64,000 nt of DNA, taken from contig NC_091263.1 of the NCBI RefSeq assembly GCF_042477335.2, positions 70,612,501 to 70,676,500 of the forward strand. Direction: 5' to 3'. A model generated the notes under the pieces. It searched no databases, was not told the origin of the DNA, and saw only the letters and a program-made list of their open reading frames with translations. This document shows, one piece after another, positions 45,422 to 54,690 of this stretch. The stretch's first letter is position 1. Each line of letters begins with the position of its first letter. This DNA comes from Ovis canadensis (taxonomy: Eukaryota; Chordata; Mammalia; Artiodactyla; Bovidae). The translations under genes were made by a program, and so were the position numbers.

Positions 45422-45754
45422 GCCACTGGTGACTTCTTAACCACAGGTAAGGATGGTGCTCTGTCCGTGGCCATGTCCTCAGTGCCTGGTTTGGCGCCTG
45501 GCACAAGGTGAGTGCTCTTTGAAAAGTGGAATTTTAGGTCATTTCAAAGAGGGCCAGTGGGACTGAATCCAGGCACTCTTAATGCTATGACTGAAGATTG
45601 AGTTCTCCATTAGGCTCAGGAGTCACTCGGTGGCGCTGTGTTTCCTGGTGGAGTTACAGAAGCCTCTCATAATCCCTAATTGGCGATGTGGGAAAGTAAA
45701 GATAAATGTAAACTTCTCCCAAGTTAAAAAAAAGGTGGAGTTTTTAAATTGCTA

Positions 45755-45975
45755 CATATAGAATCCCTAGTCTGTGCCAGGCTCCGTGGCACTTGTTCTA
45801 TTTCTAATTCTTAACAGTTGCTCTGAAGAGGAGATGGTGTGTAATCGCCATGTTGCACATGAAAGCAAACTCAGATAGGTGTTTAGGTTTTATTCTCTGG
45901 GCCGGTCATTTCACTAGTAAATGGTAAAGGCAGGATTTGGCCTCAGAGACCCTGAATCTCACTGCTTCATGCACC
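45755..45975 (-). repeat. MIR SINE
   Basis: 'tagtctgtgccaggctccgt', 'gtaatcgccatgttgcacat' and 'aaggcaggatttggcctcag' form a long reverse MIR. Confidence 0.75.
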
Positions 45976-46159
45976 AGAAGCATTTTTCCCCCCTCTTACA
46001 TTTTCAGTAGGTATCTTCCAGAACATAAACACTTCCTGCTGAAATTCATTTAATTATCATGGCCAGCTTGCCAGCCCAGAGAAGCTGAGTTGGGTAATCG
46101 GAGTGTTATGCTATTTGCCCCTGCCGTAAAGTAGCCCAGACTACTGTACTTAATCTTTT

Positions 46160-46566
46160 TGGAAAATAGAAGCTTTATTGAGGGAACATGCGGTTTACTC
46201 GTTTAAAGCGTTCTGCTCAGTGGTCTGCTGATGAGTCCAGCATCACTAATCCCAGACCATTTCCATCACCTAGAAAACCTTCCACCCATAAACTGCCACC
46301 CCGCTACTCTCCCAACCCGAAGAACACTAATCTACTTCCTGTCTATAGGCTTGCCTCTTCTGGACATTTTACATAAATGGAGTCACACAGCACATGGTCC
46401 CTGGCGACTGGCTTCTTTCACTCAGGGCGTTGTCAAGGATCCTCTGTGCGGCCGCATGTTTCAGCACCTCGTTCCTTTTTGCTGCTGAATAATATTGCAT
46501 TGTGTGGGCACACGTTTCTATCCATCCATTGGCTGGTGGGTATTCGGGTTGTTTCCACTGTTTTTC
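46160..46566 (-). repeat. old L1 3' part
   Basis: 'agaagctttattgagggaac', 'taatctacttcctgtctata', 'ctggcttctttcactcaggg' and 'ttcgggttgtttccactg' are the reverse complement of an L1M-type 3' end. It is cut by the next SINE. Confidence 0.8.
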
Positions 46567-46776
46567 TTGGGCTTCCTAGGTGGCTCAGTGATAAAGAAAT
46601 CTGCCTGCCGATGGAGGAGATGCAAGTTCAACCCCTGGGTCAGGAAGATCCCCCTGGAGAAGGGAATGGCAACCCACTCCAGTATTCTTGCCTGGGAAAT
46701 CCTAGGGACAGAGGAGCCTGGCGGGCTGTAGTCCACGGGGTCGCAGAGAGTGTCAGACACGAGTGAGCGACTTTCA
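46567..46776 (+). repeat. Bov-tA SINE
   Basis: Full copy ('gggcttcctaggtggctcag' to 'acacgagtgagcgactttca') inserted at the end of the L1 fragment. Confidence 0.93.
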
Positions 46777-47269
46777 CAAGTTTAACTGGGTCCTCAATGA
46801 CCAGGACTTACTGGGTCCCCATCAATAAGTACGATAGGTGTTTGGGCTTTGTGACTGCTGATCAAGCAGCTTTGAGACTCTTGGTGCTTAGCACCAAGAT
46901 TTTATTTAAAAGAGAGAGGAAGGAGAGAGAGAGAAAGCCTGGCTTCCCACAAGCAGTGTTCCCCGACGCTCCCTTCACGCCTTATCCTTTTTGCTCGTCT
47001 TCTCCTTCTTGCAGTAACCTCCCCCAGCCCTGTTTGTCTGCCTGACAGCTCCTACTCTTGTGTTTAACTCTTTATTTAGGAATTTTTCAAACAGGGACCG
47101 TCAGTAAATAGTGTCCTAAACCTCAGTCATCAGTCACCAACTTGTGGTCAGTCCTGCTCATCCACATACCTGCCTTCCCCTCCCGTCTCTCTTCAAACTG
47201 GATCCTTTGGGAGGAAATAACCAGGTAGCATACATTATTTGTCCTTTTGGGGTTTTTTTCTGCTCAAAA
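46777..47269. other. intergenic sequence, nothing recognised
   Basis: Contains a short purine-rich tract (46911-46935). No gene or nameable repeat. Confidence 0.5.
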
Positions 47270-47509
47270 AAAAAAAATTTTTTTTTAAACTATGGTGAAA
47301 TTCACATGACATAAAATGAACCTTTCCCCACCCCCCCTCATTTCAAATGAGTTGGTTTAATTTCAGGTGGTACAGAGATCAGGATAGAACACAGACTTAA
47401 GAACACACTTTGGCAGGATTCTGGACTGGGTTTATGTGCATCTCATGGCTGAGGTAGAAATGGCTGAGAAAAACTAAAGACAAGATGAACCAGTGTGGGA
47501 TTTCTTTTC

Positions 47510-47855
47510 CACAAAAGTTTATTCTTACATGTAGAATAGGTTCCATGACAACACTTCCTGCTAGACGTCGGTGGCAGCAGATACTGTGGCAGCGAATCCA
47601 GGCGTTTACACAGGAAGGGAACTAAGGGCCATCGGTCGCCTCAGGCACAAGGACCAGCTTCCCTTTCGGCCGGATTTCTCAACTCCACCGGGGGCCGGGG
47701 GCCTTTCCCCGAGGCCTTCGCTTTCAGCTCCTTCCCCTCTTCCTCCTGCTTGCGCCTGAACGCCTTATCTTCCTCCTCCACCTCCTCGATGCTTCTTCAG
47801 CTGCTTCTCGGGCTTCCTGCCGCCTTCGCGGCCCCACGTGGCTCCTGCCACTAAA
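47510..47855 (-). pseudogene. TMA7: processed TMA7 pseudogene
   Basis: Reading the - strand, the sequence follows TMA7 mRNA without introns. TMA7 is a ~64-residue, Lys-rich, ribosome-associated translation-machinery protein. Recognisable parts are the 5' leader 'gtggcaggagcc', the coding part with 'gaggaagataaggcgttcag', and a well preserved 3' UTR ('ccttgtgcctgaggcgaccg', 'gtaaacgcctggattcgctg', 'ccacagtatctgctgccacc', 'aggaagtgttgtcatggaac'). It ends at an AATAAA (47518-47523 reversed). The start codon is ACG (47837-47839), small indels break the frame and an early TAA results, so no protein is expected. The absence of introns and position in repeat-rich DNA indicate retroposition. A poly(A) tail is no longer visible, so the copy is old. 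Confidence 0.85.
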
Positions 47856-47859
47856 AGGA

Positions 47860-48450
47860 ATCGGGTTACAGAGACCGGCTCGGTGGCGCTGGGCGGTGCT
47901 CGGCGGTGCTGGGGCCAGAGCGCTGCACGACCGTCGCCGCCTCCGCCTCCGCCTCGCGTGACAGCCGTGTCCTCGCCCCGGGAGTGCCCCCCGCGCCCCC
48001 GCCTCCGCACGCCGCGACCACCGCCCTGGGCTGGGTTCCTGGATGTTCTCTGCAAGTGCAGTCGCCCCAAACGGGGCCTTTCTGGCTGGCTCCTTTCCTC
48101 GGCGTCCATCCGCGCTGTGGCCTGGATCGGCACTCCTTCCCGCGGCTGAAGCAGATCCTGTCGTGGAGGCCCGCGCGCTTCGCTGCCTGATGGCCGGTGG
48201 GACCGTTTCCACCGTCTGGGCGCTGTATGTTATACAGACACCCTGCGGCCATGGGCGCGGGCCCGCACGCACTGGTTGGAGTCCCTGTTTTCAGTTCTCT
48301 CCGGGTGTACGCCTAGGAGCGACCTTGCCGGCTCACGTGGCAATTCTGTGTGCGACCTCCTGGGGACGTGAGCAGCCTGTCCCCTGTGGCGCCTGCCCTG
48401 ACTCCCCCACGCACACTCGGGGGACGCCGGCTTTGCCAGCCCCTCCGTTA
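47860..48450. other. CpG-rich block
   Basis: CpG is far denser here than in flanking sequence, with cgcc, gcgg and ccgc runs throughout, especially 47880-48030. It overlaps the pseudogene 5' flank and the GC-shifted L1. Open frames of 100-180 codons on both strands are a by-product of the missing AT-rich stop codons. No promoter gene was recognised. Confidence 0.7.
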
Positions 48451-48540
48451 CAGCAGCCCCTTCAGCGAATGACGTCTTTGGTTTACGCGTGGTTTTTGCC
48501 ACGCCACGTGGCTTCCTCCCGTAACCAAGCCCTGGGTTAG

Positions 48541-48872
48541 GAAACACCCTCCTCTGTCCCTTCTCAACGCCATTCAGGTGCAGTAATCCCATGATCCTGG
48601 CTCAGGAGACAGACGAGGAATTCCAGGCAGGGCAATCCGCGTCGGTCCAGAGGCTCTTGGTGGCTGAGCTGGGAAAGAGGAACTCTTCTGTTTGTTATCG
48701 ACAGGGACCCTGTGTGTCCAGGGCTGCCAGGAACACAGCCCAAGGTCAAGAGGGAGGGAGGCAAGGCCAAGACAAGGACAAAGCAGGCTCCTGTCAAACC
48801 AGTTTGACTCCTGATGCAGCCGTGCTTGAAGCCAGTTTCGGTTCTAGAAGCTCCCGGTTCAGGAGCCAGTGC
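48541..48872. other. intergenic sequence, nothing recognised
   Basis: No gene or nameable repeat. Confidence 0.5.
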
Positions 48873-49091
48873 CTGTGTGCTCACACACTTGTCGCGTCCA
48901 GCTGTCTGTGACCCTGTGGACTGTCGCCTGCCAGGCTTCTCTGGCCATGGGATTATCCAGGCAAGAACACTGGAGTGGGGTGCCATTCCCTTCTCCAGGG
49001 GCTCTTCCTGGCCCAGGGATCAAACTCGTGTCCCCTGCATAGCAGGCAGATTTTTTTTTTTTTTTTACTGTCTGAGCCACCAGGGAAGCCC
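48873..49091 (-). repeat. Bov-tA SINE with T-run
   Basis: Reverse full copy ('ccctgtggactgtcgcctgc' to 'gagccaccagggaagcccag') with an expanded T-run (about 49051-49066) within the tRNA-like head. Confidence 0.92.
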
Positions 49092-50010
49092 AGGAGGGTG
49101 TCGTGAGTCACCTCGTCAGGTACCCAGATCAGCAGCCAAGAGGCAGTAGATACTCAGCGGAAGTCCAGCAGCCCTGCCAGTGTCCTGGACGCCTGTCGCC
49201 TCGCCTGACAAAGCGCTCGCTGTCGCCTCCACCCCTTCTCACGCGCTGTTCTCACGGCCCTCTCCTCCATCCGTCTGCTCAGGCGTTTTCTTCCTTCAGA
49301 GAGCCCCACTTCTCAGAAGTCTTCTTTGACCAGCCCTTCTCTCCACAGCCCCCAGACAGACCAGGAAGCCGTCTTCAGTCCCTTCTCCGTGTCTGGGGCC
49401 CAGCGGCAGCTGAACAGGGCTCTGGGATCCCACCATGAGCAGTGGTCAAGCAGTTACATAACTGTCAGCCTCACTGGCGCTGTGAGCGGACCTGGGAGGG
49501 GCCGGTTCCTCTGCTCCGAGACCTCGGGCTCTCACTGTTCTCAGGTGTGAAACAGTTAGCAGTTGAGGTAGACATCTCCCAGACATGGGACAAGTACCCA
49601 GAGGAGCCTGCGTCTGCAGGGAGCCCGGCCTGACACTTCAGAGCCAGCTGCCTGGACCCACCCATTGGAGAACTGCGAACTGCTTAGCTGGCAGCCCCTG
49701 GGAAAGAATTCAGAAACACCGCACCCTCTTACACGTTCAAAAATTGACATCGACGATGTCAAAGCCAAAGTGGGGGCACAGGGTTTACTTTTCGGGGCAT
49801 GTTAAATGTTGACACTGTAAGCTTGAGCTGTTTGATCACTCCACGGTACACATCCCGAGAAGCTGAAGAGCGTAGTGGCCCCGTGTATACTCGTGTAGAC
49901 AGCGCACAAACCAGCTCCTCTGTATTAATGAGGATTCGTGTCAGTTTCTCTGAAACTTGTCTTCAGTTCGACTCCTCTCACAAAGTTTTAGCCCAGCGTA
50001 ATTTATTCTT
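49092..50010. other. intergenic sequence, mostly unrecognised
   Basis: At about 49290-49345 'cttctcagaagtcttctttg' may be an old L2 3' piece. No gene recognised. Confidence 0.4.
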
Positions 50011-50219
50011 GGGGCTTCCCTGGTGGCTCAGTGGTAGAGAGCCCACCTGCCAATGCAGGAGACGCAGGTTTGATCCCTGGGTCAGGAAGATCCCCTGGAG
50101 AAGGAAATGGCACCCCACTCCAGAACTCTTGCCTGGAGAATCCCGTGGACAGAGGAGCCTGGTGGGCTGCAGTCCATGGGGTCGCAGAGTCAGACACCAC
50201 TTAGCGACTGAACAACAAC
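50011..50219 (+). repeat. Bov-tA SINE
   Basis: Low-divergence full copy ('ggggcttccctggtggctca' to 'acttagcgactgaacaacaa'). Confidence 0.95.
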
Positions 50220-50229
50220 ATACACTTTA

Positions 50230-50364
50230 AAAATATATATATTTATTCAACTTTGCTGGGCCTTAGCTGTGGCATGTGGGATCTGGTTCCCTGACCAGGG
50301 ATTGAACCTGGGCCCCTTGCATTGGGAGTGCAGCGTCTTAACCACTGGACCCCCAGGGAAGTCC
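50230..50364 (-). repeat. CHR-type SINE
   Basis: Reverse copy abutting the previous SINE: 'gtggcatgtgggatctggtt', 'accagggattgaacctgggc' and 'aaccactggacccccaggga'. Confidence 0.88.
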
Positions 50365-51240
50365 TCAACAGTATATTCTCATGCCTGAAAGTCACTTACT
50401 GATCATACCATCTTCTCTGTGACAACTATGGATGTAAACCGGTTTTAAATTTTTAAAAATTTTCTGTGCTTCTAAGTTACTAAGTGCAAACTGTTATTCT
50501 GCAAAGGTATGATTACAAATACTAGTATGTGACTGATCAAAACTATAAATATGTTTTGATAGATACTGATGACACAAAGTATTATTTCACATGACATTTG
50601 TAATGGTTTAACTGGATTTCCCGTCTTGTGTACCAGTGGAGAAGTATCTACAGCTCCATCTCTTCTTCATTCTTATTTTTACGGCTGTAAGCACTCAGAA
50701 GTCTTGTCACATAAATAAGGAACAGAAAAGGAAGGAGTCCTGGAGGAATGTTAACCATGTTCCCTCCGTTTGCGTTTTACACCAGAAGTCAATAGTAATC
50801 CATCAGAAAGAGTTATTTTTTGTTGCCACCTGGTGACTGGCATTATTATGTGTGCATGATTCCATTTTTCTTAATAAAAGTTAAAGACATGATTACTCTC
50901 TGTTAGTTGACAAAAGGATTGGGTTCTCCTGCCATTTTGCTGCAAGCAAGAAATGGAAGCCACTGGACCGGCCAAAGGATTTATCTCCCAGTGCTGGTAG
51001 CCCTTAGAGCCCTTCTCCCTCTCCAGACCCAGCACAGGACTTCCCCTGGCCTTGCCAGCTGGGGGCATTTGCCATTGTTTCCCAAAGCAAGAAGCTGTTT
51101 CCTCAAGGAGTCACTTGAAACCCTTGGTGAATGGCTGGGGAGCAGCCCTTGGCCAAAGGACCTGGACAAATGGGTTCAGGCCAGGAAGAATGAAAAAGAA
51201 AGACTCCATCTCAGGCTGTAAGTGCATTCTCTGGCCCACT
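50365..51240. other. intergenic sequence, nothing recognised
   Basis: An AT-rich stretch to 50890, with an AATAAA near 50872, then moderate GC. No gene or nameable repeat. Confidence 0.45.
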
Positions 51241-51294
51241 CCGCCTCTCCCACACACCCTGCCCAGTCCGCCTCTCCCACACACCCTGCCCAGT
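51241..51294. repeat. 27-bp perfect tandem duplication
   Basis: Two identical 27-bp units, starting ccgcctctcccacacaccct, lie head to tail (51241-51267 and 51268-51294). Identity is complete, so the duplication is recent or maintained. Confidence 0.95.
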
Positions 51295-51819
51295 ATCTGC
51301 TACCTTTCAGTAGAGAAGACCTGAGTGGGACCTGCCCGGGGGACGTCTGGTTGAGGAGGGTGAGGCTGGAACTCTTCACATGCATCTTTTTCAAATACTT
51401 CAGCCTGAGAAGGCTTAGTTGAATACATTTCATTTAACATAAAAACAAACAACTAAATGTGATCCGGGATTTGGAATGCAGATGGGGTACGGGAATGCTA
51501 TAAAAGGCCTCGTTGGGACAACTGGCAATATTTGAATAATATTTTGCCGAGTACATAAGTCTTGCATCACCGTTACATCGCCTGATCTTGAAAGCCCTAC
51601 TGTGGTTGTGTAATAGGATGTCCTTGTTCTTGGGAAACACACACTGAAGGATTTAGGGTTCAAGGGGCAGCACGTCTGCAATTTACTCTCCCCATGCTGG
51701 GGGGGAACTTGAATATACATAGAGGGGGGTCCGAATGCTAACACTTGATGAATCTTAGTTAAGAAAGTCCTAGAGTCCTCTGTGCTAGTCTCAGAATTTT
51801 TCCGTAACTTCCAAAACGA
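51295..51819. other. intergenic sequence, nothing recognised
   Basis: No gene or nameable repeat. Confidence 0.5.
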
Positions 51820-53165
51820 TTCCGAAAAAGACTCTGCCGCTTCAAGCCCGGTCTCTGTCGCCGCCTAGCGGCTACTGAGGGGATCGCACCCTCCCTGGCG
51901 GAGACATTTAAACTCCCGGCCTCCGGCAGCGGCTCCCGGCGGATCAGAGATTCCCGCCCAGGGCATCCATCCCTGGCTGGGCAGGTTTGATTTTCCATTC
52001 CTAGGTCCATCCGCCATCTGTGAACCATTGCAGGCGCCTTTCTTGTGCAACCAAGGTGAGGTCACGGTAATGTTGGTTGGAGAGGAGTCAGTTTCAGAGC
52101 GTCTTCCAACCCAGATGCTTTCTGCAACCAGGGAAAGCCAGGCCGGGAGAGGGCACGCCGTCGTCGAGCATAGCTGGAAACGAAGCCTTCCTGACCTCTA
52201 TTCTCAGCAAACTGCCGGCCCGTCTCTTCATCGAGTTTGACTCAGATGCAGCCCCTAAAGTCTGGGCTCCCACGAGTCGGCTCTCTGACTTCACTCCCTC
52301 CCACCAGGCGCCTCCGCCAGCCGGCCTCGTACCGGGGTCTCGGTCCACACGGCTCCTCTGCCCCGACTGCGCCCCACCCCGTCCCCCCGGGCTGCCTCTT
52401 CCTCCCGTGCTTTCTGCCAGGACGTCACCTGCCCAGAGCCTCCGGTGACCACCCCTCTCGCTGAGCCTTCCCTCACCGGTCTCCCAGCTTGTGCAACCGT
52501 GCAGTCACCTACTTGTCGTCTAAACGATGCTCTGCGCCCCCTCTGCCCCCGCCCCACACTGGAATGGGAGCCCCCTGCAGACGAGACCCTCTCTGGTTTC
52601 CCTTGTTCAAAGCGGGGGCGCTGGCAAGGACAGCGAGGTTTGCCCCATCTCCCCGATTCCCCAGCTTTGCAGCCACGTGACCCTCGGCGAGGGAATGTCT
52701 CCTGCCACCCCACCCACCCACCCACCCGCCAGCGGCGTCTGTGATTTCGGAGGGGCCCAAAGCCCCAAGGGGAAGGGGGAGCGGGTGGCTGAGTGACCTC
52801 TGGGGACGGCGCGGCGGGGCGCGCGGGGCTCGGTCCCCGGCGCTGGCCTCCCTCCTGCAAACGAGGAGGGGAGGGCACGGGCAAGGGGAGGCGCCACTGC
52901 GCGACCCGGGGGACCCCCAGCCCCGGGCCCGCGGAGGGTCCCACCCCCGGGACAATGCGGGGCGGGGCCGGAGCGGACGTGCGGACAATGGCCCTCGCCC
53001 ACCCAGCGCCGCTTCCGGCCTTTCCCAGCCCCGGCGGGCGGGAGGGGGCACCGGGGAGGCCTGCGCGGCTCTCGGGCCCACGCGTCCCGGCCCAGGAGGG
53101 ACTAGGCAGCACCCGCGCGTGGAGCCTTCCGCGGCCCGCGCGACTGCGGCGCCCTAGGAGATGAG
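51820..53165. promoter_or_regulatory. CpG island, possible orphan promoter
   Basis: CpG dinucleotides are dense, with the strongest core at 52790-53160. The core carries a perfect GC box (ggggcggggc, 52959-52968) and an ETS-type site (gcttccgg, 53011-53018). It is 11-12 kb past the TMCC1 3' end. No coding exon was recognised in it; the 302-codon - strand open frame (52291-53199) is Pro/Arg/Gly-rich and looks like a composition artefact. It might drive a non-coding RNA or be a repeat-derived GC-rich island without promoter function. Confidence 0.6.
52370..52625 (+). repeat. GC-shifted L2 3' end
   Basis: The sequence follows the L2 3' end ('gagccttccctcaccggtct', 'cccacactggaatgggagcc', 'ctggtttcccttgttcaaag'), with many A/T positions replaced by G/C. 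Part of the CpG island is therefore an ancient LINE. Confidence 0.5.
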
Positions 53166-53318
53166 TACCCCCCTGCCCCGTCCCGCAAGTGGCCGACAAG
53201 GGGAGTGGTGGCTTTAAAAAAATAAAGGTTTTGCTTTGTTTTTTTATTATCGAGATGTAATTTAGCTAGAGGGAAATGGACAGATGTCAAACATGTGAAT
53301 GTTTACAGGGTTATACCC
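53166..53318. other. boundary of the CpG island
   Basis: Composition drops abruptly to AT-rich ('aaaaaataaaggttttgctt'). 'tattatcgagatgtaattta' may be a scrap of reverse L1 3' UTR. Confidence 0.4.
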
Positions 53319-53431
53319 TGGAGAAGGAAATGGCCACCTAGCCCAGTATTCTTGCCTGGGAAATCCCATGGACAGAGGAGGCTGAGGGGACTACAGTCCA
53401 TGGGGCCCCAAAGAGAATGAGCGACTGGAAA
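53319..53431 (+). repeat. Bov-tA SINE, 5'-truncated
   Basis: 'ctggagaaggaaatggccac' to 'gggactacagtccatggggc'; the tRNA-like head is absent. Confidence 0.88.
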
Positions 53432-53444
53432 ACGACAACTATCC

Positions 53445-53570
53445 TTATTCATGAGGGCTCCACCTTCACGACTACTCACGCTGCGAAAGATCCCTCCTAA
53501 TGCAATCACATTGTGGATTAGGACTTAACAGATGAATTTGAGAGGGGGTCGGCGTTTGACCCACAGCAGA
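53445..53570 (-). repeat. MaLR-type LTR fragment
   Basis: 'attcatgagggctccacctt', 'cctcctaatgcaatcacatt' and 'ggattaggacttaacagatg' match the reverse complement of a mammalian MaLR (ERVL-type) LTR. No viral gene is present. Confidence 0.65.
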
Positions 53571-54194
53571 GCTGCCGGAAGAGCCATTGAAAAACAAATG
53601 AGGAAAGAGGGGAATGAACACAGGTGCTGTCTAGAAGCCCAGGATGTGGGAGGCAGGCAGCAATCTCATGCATCCTGCAGGCAGGCAGGCCCTGCTCAGG
53701 CCATGCTGCGGAGCCACCTCCTGAACCTGGGCAGCACCTGGAGGCCCCGCCCTGCCTCCCTTGTGCTCTGAGTTTTGGAAGATGGGGAGGTGGGGCTAGG
53801 AGGGGCCTGCCTCCCAGTGTTCAGCAGGTCTTCGTTGCACATGTGCTGTGTGCGGGCCACTCTGGCACAAAGTGCCAGCCACTGCCCTGGTGGAGGTACC
53901 AGTCCGACAGGAGAGGTGGCTGACAGCCCCGATGAGCCGATGAGCCGGGAGCGCCCCTGTGGAGGGGGCCGTGGCAGCAGACATTCGAGTGATGAGAAGG
54001 CAGCAGCCCCGGGGAAAGGGCGTAAGAGGCAGAGGGAACAGCAAGGGCCAAGGCTGGGGGCTGAGAGCATGCCAGGTGGACTGAAGAGAGAGCGCGGGGG
54101 CAGCAGGAGGGGCCAGGACCGGCCAGGGCGCCAGGGGAGAGGGCACCTTGGTTGGCTTCGGGGGCAGAGACAGAGTACCACCTCATGGCAACAG
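53571..54194. other. GC-rich intergenic sequence, nothing recognised
   Basis: Contains short direct repeats (aggcaggcaggc near 53680). A 227-codon open frame at 53775-54458 runs into repeats and is not supported as a gene. Confidence 0.5.
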
Positions 54195-54690
54195 AAATTT
54201 CTTTTCCTGCAGTTCTGGAGGCTGGAGTGCTTCCCTGATGTCTCACACAGAAAACCATCTGCCTGCAACTGGACCCCTGGGTCAGGAGGATCCCGTGGAG
54301 AAGGGAATGGCTTACCCACGCCAGTATCCTTGCCTGGGAAAGCCCATGGGCAGAGGAGCCTGGCGGGCTACAGCCCATGGGGTCGCAAAGAGCCCCACCG
54401 GGCTCACTGGAGGCCACAAGTCCAAGGTCAAGGCGTCAGCGGGTTTGCCTTCCCCTGACGTCTCTCTCCTTGGCCTGCAGATGGCCCCCTTATCACTCTG
54501 TGCGGAGACTTGTCTGTGCCCCAATCTCTTCTTATAAGGACACTGGTCCCGTTGGCCTGGGGCCCACCCATATGACCTCAACTTAATCACCCCCTTCAAA
54601 GGCCCTGTCTCCAAATCCAGTCACATTCCGAGGTGCTGGGGGGTGGGACTTGAGGATGTGAATCTGGGGACACAATTCAGCCCCTGACAG
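54195..54690 (-). repeat. MaLR (MLT1-type) LTR interrupted by a SINE
   Basis: Left part 'tcctgcagttctggaggctg' and right part 'cttcttataaggacactggt', 'ttcaaaggccctgtctccaa' and 'gggacacaattcagcccctg' form one reverse LTR of MaLR type, split by a Bov-tA. Only the LTR is seen; no internal retroviral sequence. Confidence 0.72.
54268..54410 (+). repeat. Bov-tA SINE, partial, inside the LTR
   Basis: 'cccctgggtcaggaggatcc' to 'cagcccatggggtcgcaaag'; the head is missing. Confidence 0.88.

Larger units (their letters stand above)
47270..48540 (-). repeat. old L1 3' part, interrupted and GC-shifted
   Basis: The left piece (about 47270-47340) reads 'atggtgaaattcacatgaca', the reverse of an L1M 3' UTR. 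Its continuation from about 48020 aligns column by column with the same L1 family, but A/T positions are widely replaced. Examples are 'ttcctggatgttctctgcaa', 'gcggctgaagcagatcctgt', 'gggaccgtttccaccgtctg' and 'gggtgtacgcctaggagcga'. The TMA7 pseudogene lies between the pieces. That the two pieces are one insertion is inferred. Confidence 0.6.

Noticed and set aside
47724-48272. 182-codon open frame on the - strand over the TMA7 pseudogene and CpG block
   Set aside because: It is not the TMA7 frame and continues into L1-derived GC-rich DNA; Arg/Gly/Ala-rich artefact.
50590-50890. mRNA-like 3' end with an AATAAA near 50872
   Set aside because: No open frame, splice site or known mRNA match was recognised, so I do not call a gene.
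52291-53199. 302-codon open frame on the - strand, the second longest in the window
   Set aside because: It lies in a CpG island where AT-rich stop codons are scarce, is Pro/Arg/Gly-rich without a recognisable domain, and several other frames on both strands are open at the same place. It also runs through a likely L2 remnant.
53775-54458. 227-codon open frame on the + strand
   Set aside because: It runs into a MaLR LTR and a Bov-tA SINE and has no recognisable domain; competing frames on the - strand are similarly long.
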